The notes: generated by a model from the letters alone, not told the origin. Shown: positions 24,276 to 36,815, counted from the stretch's first letter. The stretch is 64,000 nucleotides of DNA from Argopecten irradians (GCF_041381155.1 NC_091137.1:15929765-15993764), one strand, 5' to 3'. Numbers and translations are program-made.

Positions 24276-25599
24276 TGAACTGAGATTCATTAGGTAATGC
24301 ATGCATAATACAGCAGGGTTTATCGAAAAAAAGGTTCATTTACGGTGGGCGTTTTAATCCTCCCAAAAATATCATTTTGACTCTATTTTCAGAAAGCAAC
24401 AAAGATAATTGATACTACATTTGCTCCCGAAATATAACCAGAACGGATTCGGAGTATACTTTCTTTAGTTAGTGCATAGTGTGTAAAATTGCATATCGCA
24501 GTCTAAACTAAAAAAAAAACATTCATGAGATTGTTCACATTCCTAGTGCTTTTCATTTTTGATTTTATATAGAATGTGATATTTAGTATCATTATCTTTT
24601 TGATTTTATATAGGAGATTGATATTTTGAGCGGAGTAGAGTACTTCTAATTTTGATTTTATATAGGAATGTGAGATATGGCGTAATACTTTTCTTTGAAA
24701 ATAAATATCAATGTCTCTTAAAGAAAGAAGAGAGTCAAATTTTTATTTGACTGAGATTTTTTATATTGCTGGAACATGAGAGAAATGATAAGCTTGTGTC
24801 TAATCAATCTTAGTGTATATCTACCTTTGTCGCTTGTGTAGAGCTGTGCTGTTAGAAGAGGAGGCAGGTCCAGGTATTCGAGGGTACGAGTAAATCCATG
24901 ACAAACCTTGTTTTCTGACTCCCAACTGATGGCGTTACACCACGATTTCAGGCCACAGGTTTTAACACAGTCTATCTTGGATCTGATGCCAGTAATCGGT
25001 TCGGCATTTCCAATTTTAATGTTAAGAATTCTTCCTGATGGCATTTTAAAGGTATGCTCTATGCCGAGAAATTCTGAAATATATATAGATAATGACGTTT
25101 TACAAACTAGACTTCCTGAATGTATCATACATTAAGGATAGTAACGGTTTTTTAAATGAATGCTATGTAAATGAGGATATAAAATGATAAAAACGTGACT
25201 TAAATATTAAACATTGAAACAATTGTATGAAGAACAATACAAAAAATAAATAATTTATTAATATACTTAATATACATTATCTTTGTTAAATCATGTGCAC
25301 GCTTATGCCTATGATGATTCCCTCAAATCTTATGTATATTGGAGATTCATACGGATCAGTGTATTTCACTGTATGACTTGCGACTGTTGATACATATTGA
25401 TTCGGTGTGGAAATAAAGTTAAGATTTATTACATTTACATGATGTCTAAATGCAATAATACTACTGATTGTTTGATTTTCTGATACATATTTTCACATCT
25501 GAAAGTTTATACATTGTATGAAGGTATGGCTATAGTAAACGGTGATTGTTTTCAATTTTCTGAGAAATTTGAAATATCGTATATCCTCGATCATAGCAT

Positions 25600-26180
25600 T
25601 GTATATAAGAAACAACACTACTTGCGTAAAGGTATCCTGCGATCAAACATAACAAAAGAGTATAAGGACTACAGAGTAAAAGGTAAAGAAAACATAACAT
25701 GTACAGTATAGTGTAAATTGAGTTAAGAGTTAAAGGTAGTAAAAGTAATGAAAACATAACACCATAGCATAGTAGAAATGGTAAGGACTACAAGAGCTAC
25801 AGAGTAAAAGGTAAAGAAAACATAAACAAAAGGTAAGGGACTACAGAGCTAAAAGACAACATAACAAAATGGTGTAAAGAGCAAAAACATAACAAAAGTA
25901 AACGTAAAGTACATAAGGACTACAGAGAAAACATAACAAAAGGTAAGGAAAAGTTAAAAGTAAAGAAAACATAACAAAAGTTAAGGACTACAGAGTAAAA
26001 GGTAAAGAAAACATAACAAAAGGTAAGGACTACAGAGTAAAAGGTAAAGAAAACATAACAAAAGGTAAGGACTACAGAGTAAAAAGGTAAAGAAAACATA
26101 ACAAAAGGTAAGGAGCTACAGAGGTTAAAAGGTAAAGAAAAACGTAACAAAAATGACAAAACAGAAATCGTAACAAAAGG
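25600..26180. repeat. Purine-rich tandem repeat in intron 1 of copy A
   Basis: Units of about 45 bp built from AAGGTAAAGAAAACATAAC and AAAAGGTAAGGACTACAGAG are repeated with length changes. The minus-strand open frame with FCYVFFTFYSVV repeats is only its translation. Confidence 0.85.
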
Positions 26181-26443
26181 TTATGAGTCAAATATGAACA
26201 GAAGATAGATTAATAAAACAAAAAAAAACGTAAGAAAAAACCCAAAAGATGAATTAAACCATTCAAAAGGCTTTGCAGATATTACTTAACTATATTAGTA
26301 TACTTTTGATAACTTATAGCACGATTACCACTCTAATAATGTATAAAGAAAGCAATATGTATATAGTTTTTAGTAAGACATAATTTCAATATTTTACCTG
26401 TCATTACGGCAATGAAGACAATCATTATAGATTTCACGTACAT

Positions 26444-27388
26444 CCTGCCTCACGGTACATATTTTGCAAAGTGCTGTGAAGACTGCGTTCAACAACCGTA
26501 GCGATAACTGAACAATTAACTGCTTTACTGGTTCTGATTTTGTTTAAAAAAAATCAATAATAGCGTATATATTTTAATAATATAACAATAAAATCTGACG
26601 ATCCGTGAAAACATCTTAATGTAAAGATGTGAATTGGTTTATTCGAATTCTAACCATGATATTCCACAGGGGATGAAAATTACTAGTTTGTGTCAATCTG
26701 AATTAGATATGTACATTGTATATGAAATCGAATTGATGAAAACGCTATGTTGCAGTGATAATTGTATATGTTTATAAACAATATCAGTTGTACTATGTTA
26801 TGTATTATTCATGAGATCTCATGGCCAGATAACAATGACTGCCTAGAGTAAGGTTTCGAGATTTTCCATCATGTAAAATGTAAAATTCGACATACAAAAA
26901 ATTGTATGTTATGGTAAATAGTATAAACTTATCAAGCGTATATTTTTATGCCAAAGAGGGGGTATCACGCAAAAAGGAGCATACAAAAGAAAATATCTTG
27001 AAAAAGTTCTGTACATTTCCATGAGATTTCGCAATCAAAATCATATGTTTACCATCAAAATGTCAATCCTGTATTCAAACTGTATTAGCTGTATTAATCC
27101 TAACTCAGACTTTTCAAATACGATTCCAATACATCTGTACGCTTCAAAAATGTAATTAAAATAAATCATTCATTAAATATAAATGTCATATGTTGTATCA
27201 CCATCCACACCTCATACCGTCAGCACAGTGTTTCCTAATTGTAACATTAATATCCGGTACTACCACCATTTCTAAGTGTGTCCTATCGCGTCCGAATGAC
27301 ATCCACACGGTACAATGTGACTTCTGTATTTGTAACAGCGGCATACTGTGTCCACTATTTGTTGTTTATAAACAGTGACCTAAGCAGT
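26444..27388. other. Spacer between lectin copies A and B
   Basis: Contains the promoter side of copy A and the 3' side of copy B. No exon was recognised. A stretch near 26577-26760 resembles 53535-53700 (CTGACGATCCGTGAAAAC-type block and CATGAGATCTCATG neighbourhood), another duplicated flank. Confidence 0.4.
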
Positions 27389-30300
27389 TTATTTTTCGCA
27401 AATTGGTTTCTCTTGGCCAAAACAGCCGTGGTCATCCAGTCCCTTGAAGAAGAATCCGAGGCAAAATGCAATATCCGGTTGATTGTTTAGAACATACAGG
27501 CCACTACTTAGAGGCTCACCAGTACTCCAGGTCCACACACTGTCCACCTTCCGAGCACCGACCCACCAGCCTGTCACGTTTGAAATTTGAAATCAATTAA
27601 TGATCGCATCAACACATACTTTCATTTGGAATAACATTATTATTAGTGACGAAATACTAGACATAAAGGCCCACTAACTTTCCAAAAACGCCTTTTTTTT
27701 TTTTTTTTTTAAAGGGAATTCTGTAAAACGAGATTGATAATTCTGTAGTCACTGTTTGTTGGCTTATAGTTAATACTACACTGTTCATCATCTTCTGAAC
27801 AATTCAATTAAAGTCATCAAATGCTAACTTTTATAACGAGGTTTATCTTATATTTCTCGCTGTTGGCGTCCTAGCTACAATAGTTGATTATTAATGCGCC
27901 GGACGGCAAAGGTTCACCGAAATAAATCTTCACTGTTACACCACATTTGTTGGTGTTGTACCTCAATCTTGTGTTGTAACCTCATCTTAATGTTGCATTT
28001 GTTTGGTGTTTGTAACCTCATCTTAATTTGGTGTTGTAACCTCATCTTAATTTGGTGTTGTAACCTCATCTTATTTTGGTTGTTGAACTTAACTTAATTT
28101 GGTGTTGTATCTCATCTTAATTTGGTGTTGTAACCTCATCTTAAACCATCGACATATATTTCTTTATGTTATTAGTGTTTTGTACAAACTTTGAAATTTT
28201 GTTTCGGAAAGGTAGTGAGCCTTTACACAAAAAAAAACGACCACGTCCCTCTGGTCTGAAATCAATTGTCCACAATCTACAACATCAGCAGTAATACAGT
28301 CTTCAATGTAACGCATCATTAAATACATCCCATAACGTGATAAACAAACGTTCCATTCTGTAGTGGTCGTCTCCCCTGGTTGGCTGATTTCACACCATCC
28401 TTTTTTGAAGAGAAACAAAAAATCATAAATCAAAGTGTTAAATTAAAACATATTTTTTTTGTTATGGAGTACACAAAAAATCTGGGTGTACTCGTCAAGC
28501 AACATGGGCAGCCATGTGTCTAGATTATCACATACCTATCATGACTGAGTTGACTCATGATGAAGTTATACTTGTCCATTGTGTCTAGATTATCACATAC
28601 CTATCAGACTGAGTTGACTCATGATGAAGTTATACTTGTCCATTGTGTCTAGATTATCACATACCTATCAGACTGAGTTGACTCATGATGAAGTTATACT
28701 TGTCCATTGTGTCTAGATTATCACATACCTATCAGACTGAGTTGACTCATGATGAAGTTATACTTGTCCATTGTGTCTAGATTATCACCTACCTATCAGA
28801 CTGAGTTGACTCATGATGAAGTTATACTTGTCCATTGTGTCTAGATTATCACATACCTATCAGACTGAGTTGACTCATGATGAAGTTATACTTGTCCATT
28901 GTGTCTAGATTATCACATACCTATCAGACTGAGTTGACTCATGATGAAGTTATACTTGTCCATTGTGTCTAGATTATCACATACCTATCAGACTGATTTG
29001 ACTCATGATGAAGTTATACTTGTCCATTGTGTCTAGATTATCACATACCTATCAGACTGAGTTGACTCATGATGAAGTTATACTTGTCCATTGTGTCTAT
29101 AACCACGATTCTTCCTCCTTCACTGATACAGAAGACTTCCGCCTCATACCAAGTCATGTCATCCACGTCCGAAAACAACTTTACACACATCCCTGAAGAG
29201 TTCATATATCCATCGCCGAGGCACACATCTACACGGAAACGGAGATTAAGTAGAAACGAACAACAGAATTGTTTTATTTGAATTATTTTATGGCGGAGTA
29301 GTTGATAAGATGCATGACAATATGATAGTAATTTTATTTTCAGAAAAGAACGAATGGCACACTTCGGCCCGTTTCGAAATTTAAACCTGATATCGAAATA
29401 GGTAATTTCTGAATTCATAATTGTGCTTCACATCTCAGATATAAATGTTTTAGCAATAATTGATTAAATAACTACGACGTTGCATCGTCGTGCGATTTCC
29501 CGCTTCTTAAAGGGATATTCCAATTTTTAATCCATTTCGATAGAGGCATCAGAATACTTGCGTATGACTTAATGTAGAACAAGTTACAGTATCAGGCTGT
29601 GTAGCTCAGATGGTTCAGACGCGTACAGTATTTGTTATACAAATGTACCACCAGGTATTCTTGTTGTTTTTATTAAAAACAAAAGAAATCCTTTGGTTTT
29701 TTTTTTCAAATTAAATAGTGATATTAATTAAACATAATTAAGGAATGATTTTTATTTTTTGTTGTTTACTGGTGTGTAAACTGCAGTTTTTTGTACATAT
29801 ATTTTAAATGACGCGCGTCAGCGCGTCATGTTGAAATATATGTACAAAAACTGCAGTTTACACACCAGTTAACAACAAAAAAATTAAAAACATTCCTTAT
29901 ATTTACATTTCGACCGACCATTTCATTTAAATTTAGTGTTCCGGTGAAATAAACCTTCGTTTTTTCAACGTTTTAAACGATTGATGAAACAGCTGAGTAA
30001 TTGATGGAATCGCGAAACAGCTGGCTCCAATTTGGCGGGAACATGTGTCAAGTTCCGGGAGTAAATAAAATATAGTTCCACAATAACTTTATCGTTTTTA
30101 ATCCATTTATTCCATATGTTTTCATTTTTTATTTTTTTAATATTAACACAATGCTTCCCATTGCATTCATACTGATGTTGATATCGAACCCTTGTAATGG
30201 CATATATTTTAGCCTAACCGGATGCGCATTCACATAAGGGCGGAAGCCAGTGTTTTAGTTTGTGTTCTTGCGCAGCAGCCCCTCTGCGTTTACGCAAGTG

Positions 30301-33300
30301 TAAACGATTACCCGGTTAGTAAGGTTATATAGGAAAGTGAAAACGAAAATGTAAATATTTATAAATAAACATGATAAGAGAATGACAAAAAAATATAATA
30401 AACATTATTATATGACCGGTAATTTTGCTGTATTTTGATTGGACGAAATATTTCTCATAAGTATTCATCAACTGCGATATAAACCCCGAAATTGGCAGCG
30501 AAAAGCACGCGAGGTTACCAGATACCTCACACGAGTCCAGTAACCTGTGTCAAAAATAGATTGAGGGAAACACCTTCTAGATGTGACGTCATAACCACTT
30601 TTGACGTCGACTCGTAATCAAATATAGCGTAACGGAATTTTCCTAATTCAATGACGTCGAGATAATCTATTGTGGCGTTATTATTATAGTCGACAACATT
30701 TATAGCGGAATGCAGCAAGTTCACTGCGATCACCGGTGATCAACTTCAAACTTTAAACTTCAACTTCAGCGATAAAATATTCCGGTTCTACCAAATTAAA
30801 AAAAATAACAAGATGCATTTTGATATTTAGCATATACTACTTGTAATAGATAAACTACTTAAAAAACAAACAACAAAAAAACATAAAAATCTTTTGCATG
30901 TATCATCCTGTTTAATGTAGTAAAGTCTGTTTGAAGAGCCGGGCTAATATCCTTTAATTTCATAAAATAAAACAGTTATCGACCTATTTTCAGGTGGATA
31001 CTGTGGGTCATCAACCCTCGAAAATGATATAACCGTCAGCCTCCGGCCTCAGGATACATCACGCACTCAGGTTGATAACTCACTGTATGCAACTGAATAC
31101 AGGTCGATAATTGCAAAATACGCAGTTTCCGTATCTCGTAAAAGATGAATTGCAATCGTTGTGTCACTACAAAAAGTACCCTGAAATATGCCATGGCACT
31201 CTATTTTGGACGTGGGCGACCCATATTACGGCACGTGATATTTAACCTATTGTGCATTTTAGATCGGGGAAGAGCTATGCGTGGCCTCGATCGGAAATTG
31301 ACCATACTTGTTACAAATAGACAATATTGAAAAAAACCCACTATGGATCGTAAAACAGTCTGGTGAAAATCTTATAAAGTGCGGTATACACTTGCTGCAA
31401 TAATTTGGGTTTTGCATATTTCTGGAACATGATAAGAATGATTGTTTGTCTGACTAAATTAACGTCCTATGTATGCGGTGTGTAGCGGATATGAAGTTCG
31501 TGGTGTGTGTTTTGCGATATACTTGTGCTGTGTAGCGGAACTCTTGCCCTTTTAGCATGCCACCGATTACACACGCAACACAACCCACACGGTCACATTA
31601 TATATTGAAAACGGGCACACCAGTCGTCCCACTCCCGGTATGCTGAGCGCTAAGAAGGAGCACAAAGAGAGGAGTGATAGGTTTTTGTCTGACCAATATT
31701 AGTGTATACATGTACCTACCTTTGTCACTTGTGTAGAACTGTGCTGTTAGAAGAGGAGGCATTTCCAGGTATTCGAGAGTACGAGTAAATCCATGACAAA
31801 TTTTGGTTTCTGACTCCCAACTGATGGCGTTACACCACGATTTCTGGCCACAGGTTTTTACACAGTCTATCTTAGATCTAAAGTCAGAAATCGGTTCGGC
31901 GTTTCCAATTTTAATGTTAAGAGTATTTCTTGTGGACTTTTTAAAGGTGTTCTTTATGTTGGGATCACTGAAGAGAAATGCTGAAATGCACATACATATT
32001 CGCTTCGATTTTAATTTATTCTGCCTTAATGTACATAAATATAGGATCTCATACTAGTGTTCATAAAATACAAGATTTCAAGAGTTTTCAAATCGAAGCA
32101 GTTTGTAGCAAAGATTAAAATACAAAATTACAATAAAAAGCATTGTGAAGAATTTTAATGAAAAAATTAAAATATAAAGCGAATCAATACACTTGATATA
32201 TACTATAAAACTCTTTCATATGTGGATATGAAGGATAGGTGTGTTCTACCCGAGGGTCACAAAATCCCGAAGGAAGAATATTTCTATCCCTCATATCCAT
32301 ATTTGATAGAGTATCTTGTCTCATTAGACGTTTTATTGCAATTTTATTGCTATGATTATCCGACATTTTGAAATGAATTCGGAAAAAAATCTCCAGACAT
32401 GAAAATTGTGTGATATTTTCAACGCTAATCCCCTTGTTTGTATATTTTAAAGAAAGCCCACCCTGGTTTCTGAAAAAAAATGTTTAAGTTTTACATAGAA
32501 AATAGAAATTTTGTTTACGCTGTGACGTCATGAGGCTGTATTGCTTGGGTAGCCATTCAACACAGCCTCAGGAAAAATGAGTGTTTTGCCAGAGAATGCA
32601 TCCTGATTCTGTGTGGAAGGAACACGTTAAAGCTGTGGATTGTAATATATAGCGTTAACATGAAATATTTACTACTGACTAAGAATATGTTTTGAATTAA
32701 TTAACATTATAATTGATCTGTTTTTGTCTTCATACATATTTTATATAAGTTTTTATATTTACATTGCCACAACACAATATCTTAATATGATAACTTGCAC
32801 CATTAGCAGTTCGTCTCTGGGGTACTAATACATTCATCAGACGCAAAAAGGTCACGAACATAATGGGTTTACGTCGTTGTGAGAATTCACGAAAACTATG
32901 AAAGTATTTTTAGAATATATATTCAATATCGATTCAAAATCGATTGAAATGTTAAATTTATCTGTGTATATCCGTTTTATCGATCATCCACTGTTTTCCA
33001 TGGCAACACACCTGAACCAACTGGCGCCAACTATTTCCCGCAAAATCAAATAATATTTTGCTTTATACAGACGATGGAAATCAAACCATTTACATTTTAA
33101 ACGGAGAAAAAATTCTTCCAGGATGTAGTTGTAAAATTCGATAGTTTTTTTTTATAAATAGTATAAAGGTATCAAATAACTTCACGCGAACTATACTGCA
33201 TAATAAAGCAGAAGACTTAAGTCACCAAAACTCGTCAAGGGTCCTATAAATGGAGATCGAGGTTTTCATGGCAGAGGAAATGTGGTGTGAACATATTCAT

Positions 33301-34881
33301 TGTAATTTCGGAGGTCAAAGATCAAAGGGTGAAAATTCACATTTTCATTTTTTATTAATCAAGTATTAGAATAGAGATAATTTTGGTATTTTTTGAGTTG
33401 AAAATAGTTCGCAGCTGCTCAACTTAATACTCGTAAAAATTCTGGTGTTAATACAATAAACAATCACGTGTGATTCGAAATATTGCAGAGAACAATACTA
33501 AAAATTATTGGGCATATACATATTGTAGCTGAATTCAATTTCTGTTTGGTTATGAAACATGTTATAGCAAACGCTAGTGTTATGTATGACACTAAATACA
33601 TGTAGTTATTTAGTATGTGTTAATTTGGTACCTTGAAGGATTAAGGATTATACCAGGACATTCACATACAGATAAGTAACATTTTAAATTCGCGTATTAC
33701 TCTTGTACTACCACCAATTACTTTAGATATTGTAAACCATCTCTGAATAATATTGTATATATAATTAAATTGTATTGTAAATTTAGCTGCTGGTTTCTCA
33801 TTTCTGTTAATCTTTCTTGTAACACTAGTTTGGATCTTAAGGATCTTAAAACTTTAAAGCCAATTCTATACAATATATGCAAGAGTTTTGAGATCTCTGA
33901 GATACCGAGAGAATTAATCTTTATTTATTACTTTTCAACCAAATATTAGCTTCGGTCTATGATTTCGTTAGCGTTCGTTTTTTTTAAAGAATACATAAAA
34001 AGAACGCTTCTACATTTAGAATACTGTATACTTCACCCGGCCATAACATATGAAGCATCTGACTCCTGTATATTGTATTGAGGCCAAAATGAGGATTTAT
34101 GTCTGTTTTCATGTAAAACTACTTTCTATGCTCCAAACCCTTGAATTACCGTCGGTTGTTCAACCGTGGCGTTGCTACAATATGATACTACTGATACATG
34201 CGCAAAAGTGCGCATAATGATTTCAAATTGAAATGCCTTTGTGATAGATATATTTTGATGACTGCTGTGTTGAATTTGGGCCAAATACAAGAAAAAACCT
34301 ACCATCTACTTATTTTGTTTTGTGGATTAAAAGTCGCAAATAAGGTACCAAATTGACTGGGATAATTTCTATAGTATTATGATTGATTGCGACATCAAGG
34401 AGGGTAACAGGAAAAAAATCATAGTTAATAAAAATAGATTAAAACAAAACTACACTGTATATAGTTATCAATTAAAGATCAATGTACGTTATGAAGAATT
34501 TTTTTATCCCATATTTTCTCTCTGAACACTCTTTCATTACTCTACTATAATTTAATGACGTTTAATGAGTTGGACTGAGCGCCCTGTTAACCATTGTATC
34601 ACCATAGTTGGCAAGTTGTATTTTTTATATTCCTTTTAATCTGTTTAGAATGTTTCTTGTCTAATTTGATGTGATCTTCACATTCCCACCGCAATTCTGC
34701 TACCTTGGCTATGATAAGGTGTGAAGGTATCTGACTCACGGATGGTGGTTATTCCAGTTTTAGCTCTTTTGAAACATAAATAAAAATCATTTTGAATAGG
34801 GTTTTACTTTTAAAATATAAATTTTAATATCTTACCTTTCACAAGGGCAATGGAGACTATCACTGTGAATTTCACGTACAT
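27389..34881 (-). CDS. Secreted PAN/apple plus C-type lectin protein, copy B (intact)
   Basis: Four exons: 34881-34836, 31980-31720, 29228-29049, 27570-27389. They join in phase 1 at every boundary to 222 residues. Residues 1-17 are a signal peptide (MYVKFTVIVSIALVK). About 20-102 form a PAN/apple-like domain with four cysteines (DCVKTCGQKSWCNAISWE, KICHGF). About 103-222 form a six-cysteine, long-form CTLD (DVCLGDGY, GMC, WYEAEVFC, WWVGAR, WTWSTGEPL, AFCLGF, HGC, PICEK). The EPN/QPD and WND calcium-sugar motifs read EPL and LDD, so classical Ca-dependent sugar binding is doubtful. PAN domains bind proteins or carbohydrates; secreted CTLDs in molluscs often act in recognition of microbes. Transcription crosses nine tandem copies of the CTLD exon 1 donor. 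The role is inferred from domains only. Confidence 0.82.
27935..28150. repeat. 24-bp tandem repeat in intron 3 of copy B
   Basis: TTTGGTGTTGTAACCTCATC (24-bp unit ending TTAA) is repeated about eight times with small variants. Confidence 0.9.
28517..29097 (-). repeat. 64-bp minisatellite made of CTLD exon 1 end plus splice donor, 9 units
   Basis: Nine near-identical 64-bp units (TGTCTAGATTATCACATACC, TATCAGACTGAGTTGACTCA, TGATGAAGTTATACTTGTCC, ATTG) run directly into CTLD exon 1. On the minus strand each unit encodes MDKYNFIMSQLSLIG, then the donor AG|GTATGT (one unit GTAGGT), then about 16 nt of intron. The copy nearest the exon body (at 29049) is the one expected in the transcript; the others are repeat donors downstream of it. 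Confidence 0.95.
29739..29899. repeat. Palindromic foldback element (TAAGGAAT ends), second copy
   Basis: Arms of about 70 bp (TAAGGAATG ... GTGTGTAAACTGCAGTTTTT ... ACATATATTT, and the complement ending CATTCCTTA) surround a small loop with GACGCGCGTCAGCGCGTC. The outer ends match the 19323-19451 element, and the right flank again begins TATTTACA. It lies in intron 2 of lectin copy B. Confidence 0.8.
30976..31110. repeat. Inverted repeat, about 41-bp arms
   Basis: TTATCGACCTATTTTCAGGT ... TCATCAACC (30976-31016) pairs with GGTTGATAACTCACTGTATG ... AGGTCGATAA (31070-31110). The centre has CCTCCGGCCTC. A MITE-like foldback in intron 2 of copy B. Confidence 0.65.
31450..31660 (-). mobile_element. 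Short-repeat fragment related to 50820-51180
   Basis: The reverse complement contains CTTAGCGCTCAGCATACCGG, GTGGGACGACTGGT and GGGCAAGAGTTCC, all found in the same order at 50895-51030 on the plus strand. A degenerate, shorter copy. Confidence 0.6.
32222..32300. repeat. Hairpin-bearing dispersed repeat
   Basis: TGGATATGAAGGATAG pairs with CTATCCCTCATATCCA around a loop that contains ACCCGAGGGT. The frame across it (minus strand, 32366-32184) is repeat translation. Confidence 0.55.
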
Positions 34882-36000
34882 CCTGCCTTGCGGTACATGG
34901 ACGTGTATAGTCTCCACAAATGATTGCGCATTCGCCAGATGCGAAACATTTCATTAACTGTTATAGATATTTAGTTATATCAATGCCAAATAAAAAGGAA
35001 ATCATTGTCCTAATCAAAATAATTGTTTACGCTTCGTCGATAGCGTTACCACAGTTTATTGTATTTTTCTTATGAATTATTTTCTTATCATAATTCGTAT
35101 TGCCTTTTTATTTATCAATAACCAGAATTTATCTATTTAATTAATAAATTGTGCCATGGGTCGGTGCCTTTCAAGCAATTTCTTCCTCAAACAAAATGGA
35201 TAGATATGACCAGACTAATGGCTTGTATGGCAAATTACTCGTAGAAGTTGACAATGCGCCAAAAATTAGTATCAGTGATTCACGATTCGATTTATTCTCT
35301 CTCCCCGAAAATATACACAACTATATACATTTATATAGTACTAATAAGTAGATGTTCTTACACACTGAAAACGGGGTCATGGAAGTCTTTCCGTTATGGA
35401 AATGTTAAGATTATCTTATGATCAGGGGAGCTTGACTAAAGCATTAATATAAACTTACTCATTAATATATATTAAAACATAAATGTGTAATCTTATTTTC
35501 CCCTTGTACTTCCAATGTATTGTGATCGATAGGATCACTGACATTATTGCTCATGACCTCAATCCAGTGTCTGAATAATATGTTTAATCACCGCCTTTGT
35601 TTTTGCGTCGTTTGATTATGTATATCCGGGAGTCATGCACCCGATGTAACGATTGTTGTCAAGCGAGGAAACTCAATATAGAAAATAGTAATGTTTTTAA
35701 CGCAATAACTTTAACACTATATCTCTATATATTTGTAGGATTATCTGCACCATATCAGACTTAAGTGGGCAATTTGATCGTTATGTAATGACAATCGAGA
35801 TGACATATGAATAGATGATTTCTATTCTATTTTCCCCATTGGGCGTTGTTTGAGAAACAATACCATGCATATTGAATGCAACTTTAGTATTAGATTTTAA
35901 AAAGGTGACAGATCATTCTAAAAACCGTTTATAGTTTACCAAGCTAGACTTGAAAGTGATCCGATTTAAATTCAACAGTATAACTTGCAGATTATGTATA
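34140..36000. repeat. 5' flank module of lectin copy B (duplicated at 52750-55200)
   Basis: Long stretches such as GATCAATGTACGTTATGAAG (about 34478), the CACCATAGTTGGCAAGTTGT neighbourhood (34601) and TTATGATCAGGGGAG (about 35415) recur in the same order at 52970, 53083 and 54622. In the second copy the signal-peptide exon (34836-34881) is missing and is replaced by 53300-54410. Confidence 0.75.
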
Positions 36001-36009
36001 TAGGCAACT

Positions 36010-36815
36010 TCGCTAGCCAAGGGTATTAAGTCCGATTCTCTTCCTACTACCCTTGGCATATCTCGCTTCAAAACAGGTGTTTTTGCTTTCAGATTTTGAT
36101 TGGATGCGGCTAGGTTCAGGCGACCAATGAAAACGCAGCTTTGAGATGTCAACAAAACTGAACTGAAGCGATAGTATAGTGACCTACATTTGTATGATGA
36201 GGCATCAGGCATGTCATGCCTGTCAACATCAACTCCTAACGAAGTTTTATTACTATCTATTTAATCAATTAGATGTTATATATACCAGCTAAACCAGCTG
36301 AACGTCTTGGAGACGTTGCTCTCCAAACAGATTAAAAAGTACGTGCGTGGTTTATGTTTCACAAATTAAAGAATTAAAAGATATACTGCGATCTCGTTAC
36401 AAAATTGGACATTGCAGAACTTCTGCATGAAACACAAAAACTGGGTGTCCGAACTTATTAATAAACAAATGACACACACACATGTTCATCTTTGGTATTT
36501 TGAATCTGTTGCAAACAACACACTTGTTTCATAGGGCGCTGCCATTTTTTCATCCATACAACAATGATACGAGCTTTTTGATTGGTTGCTTATTACGTAA
36601 TGGAAGAGGACACAACTTTGCGAACCCCGGCACGGATGTGAATTGGTTAGGGGTCACCGAGCCCGATCACGTTGGATGTTTCTCCGGGTACTCGGTTTCC
36701 TCCCACACTGAGGACCCCTCGCGCGCTTACATCCGGGCAATCCCGAGAAGGATGTACATTAGTTGTTATAACTTGTTTCTCAAGTCGATGAGAAGAAATA
36801 ATATATATATTTGAT
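36010..36815. mobile_element. Insertion in the copy B flank, including a SINE-like segment
   Basis: This 0.8-kb block is absent from the matching duplicated flank at about 55200-55290. It has a GCCAAGGGTATTA/CTACTACCCTTGGC hairpin (36015-36060) and, at 36590-36800, the TTCTCCGGGTACTCGGTTTC and CACACTGAGGACCCC blocks typical of abundant molluscan SINE-like repeats. Confidence 0.5.

Larger units (their letters stand above)
21657..26443 (-). pseudogene. PAN-CTLD lectin, copy A (CTLD exon 1 broken)
   Basis: Exon 1, 26443-26398, encodes the signal start MYVKSIMIVFIAVMT. Exon 2, 25073-24825, encodes an intact PAN/apple-like domain with DCVKTCGLKSWCNAISWE. CTLD exon 1 starts at 24029 (DVCLGDGYMNSSGMCVKLF...MTWYEAE) but is disrupted after about 23938 by minisatellite-like sequence (TATCTAGACACAAT) and reaches an in-frame TAG at 23904-23902. 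CTLD exon 2, 21847-21657, is intact (NWWVGAQK, VWTWSTGEPL, CNWKEKTICEK, stop). All intact junctions are phase 1, as in copy B. The gene could only make a PAN domain plus a truncated lectin unless the damaged exon is skipped; phase-1 boundaries on both sides would keep the frame in that case. I call it a pseudogene; a shortened expressed protein is possible. Confidence 0.75.

Noticed and set aside
25920..26159. Open frame with repeated FCYVFFTF
   Set aside because: Translation of a purine-rich tandem repeat on the opposite strand.
28164..28433. Minus-strand open frame (GWCEISQPGE...) between the CTLD exons of copy B
   Set aside because: Direct joining of the flanking exons keeps phase and the CTLD pattern; the matching stretch in copy C (about 44060-44110) has no open frame; the acceptor would be poor (AAAAAAG).
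29590..29660. tRNA-like TGTAGCTCAGATGG block
   Set aside because: Resembles an A box but no B box, acceptor stem or cloverleaf follows; the duplicate near 57010 is also degenerate. Probably a SINE head remnant.
36482..36814. 110-aa open frame
   Set aside because: Covers a SINE-like insertion absent from the duplicated flank.
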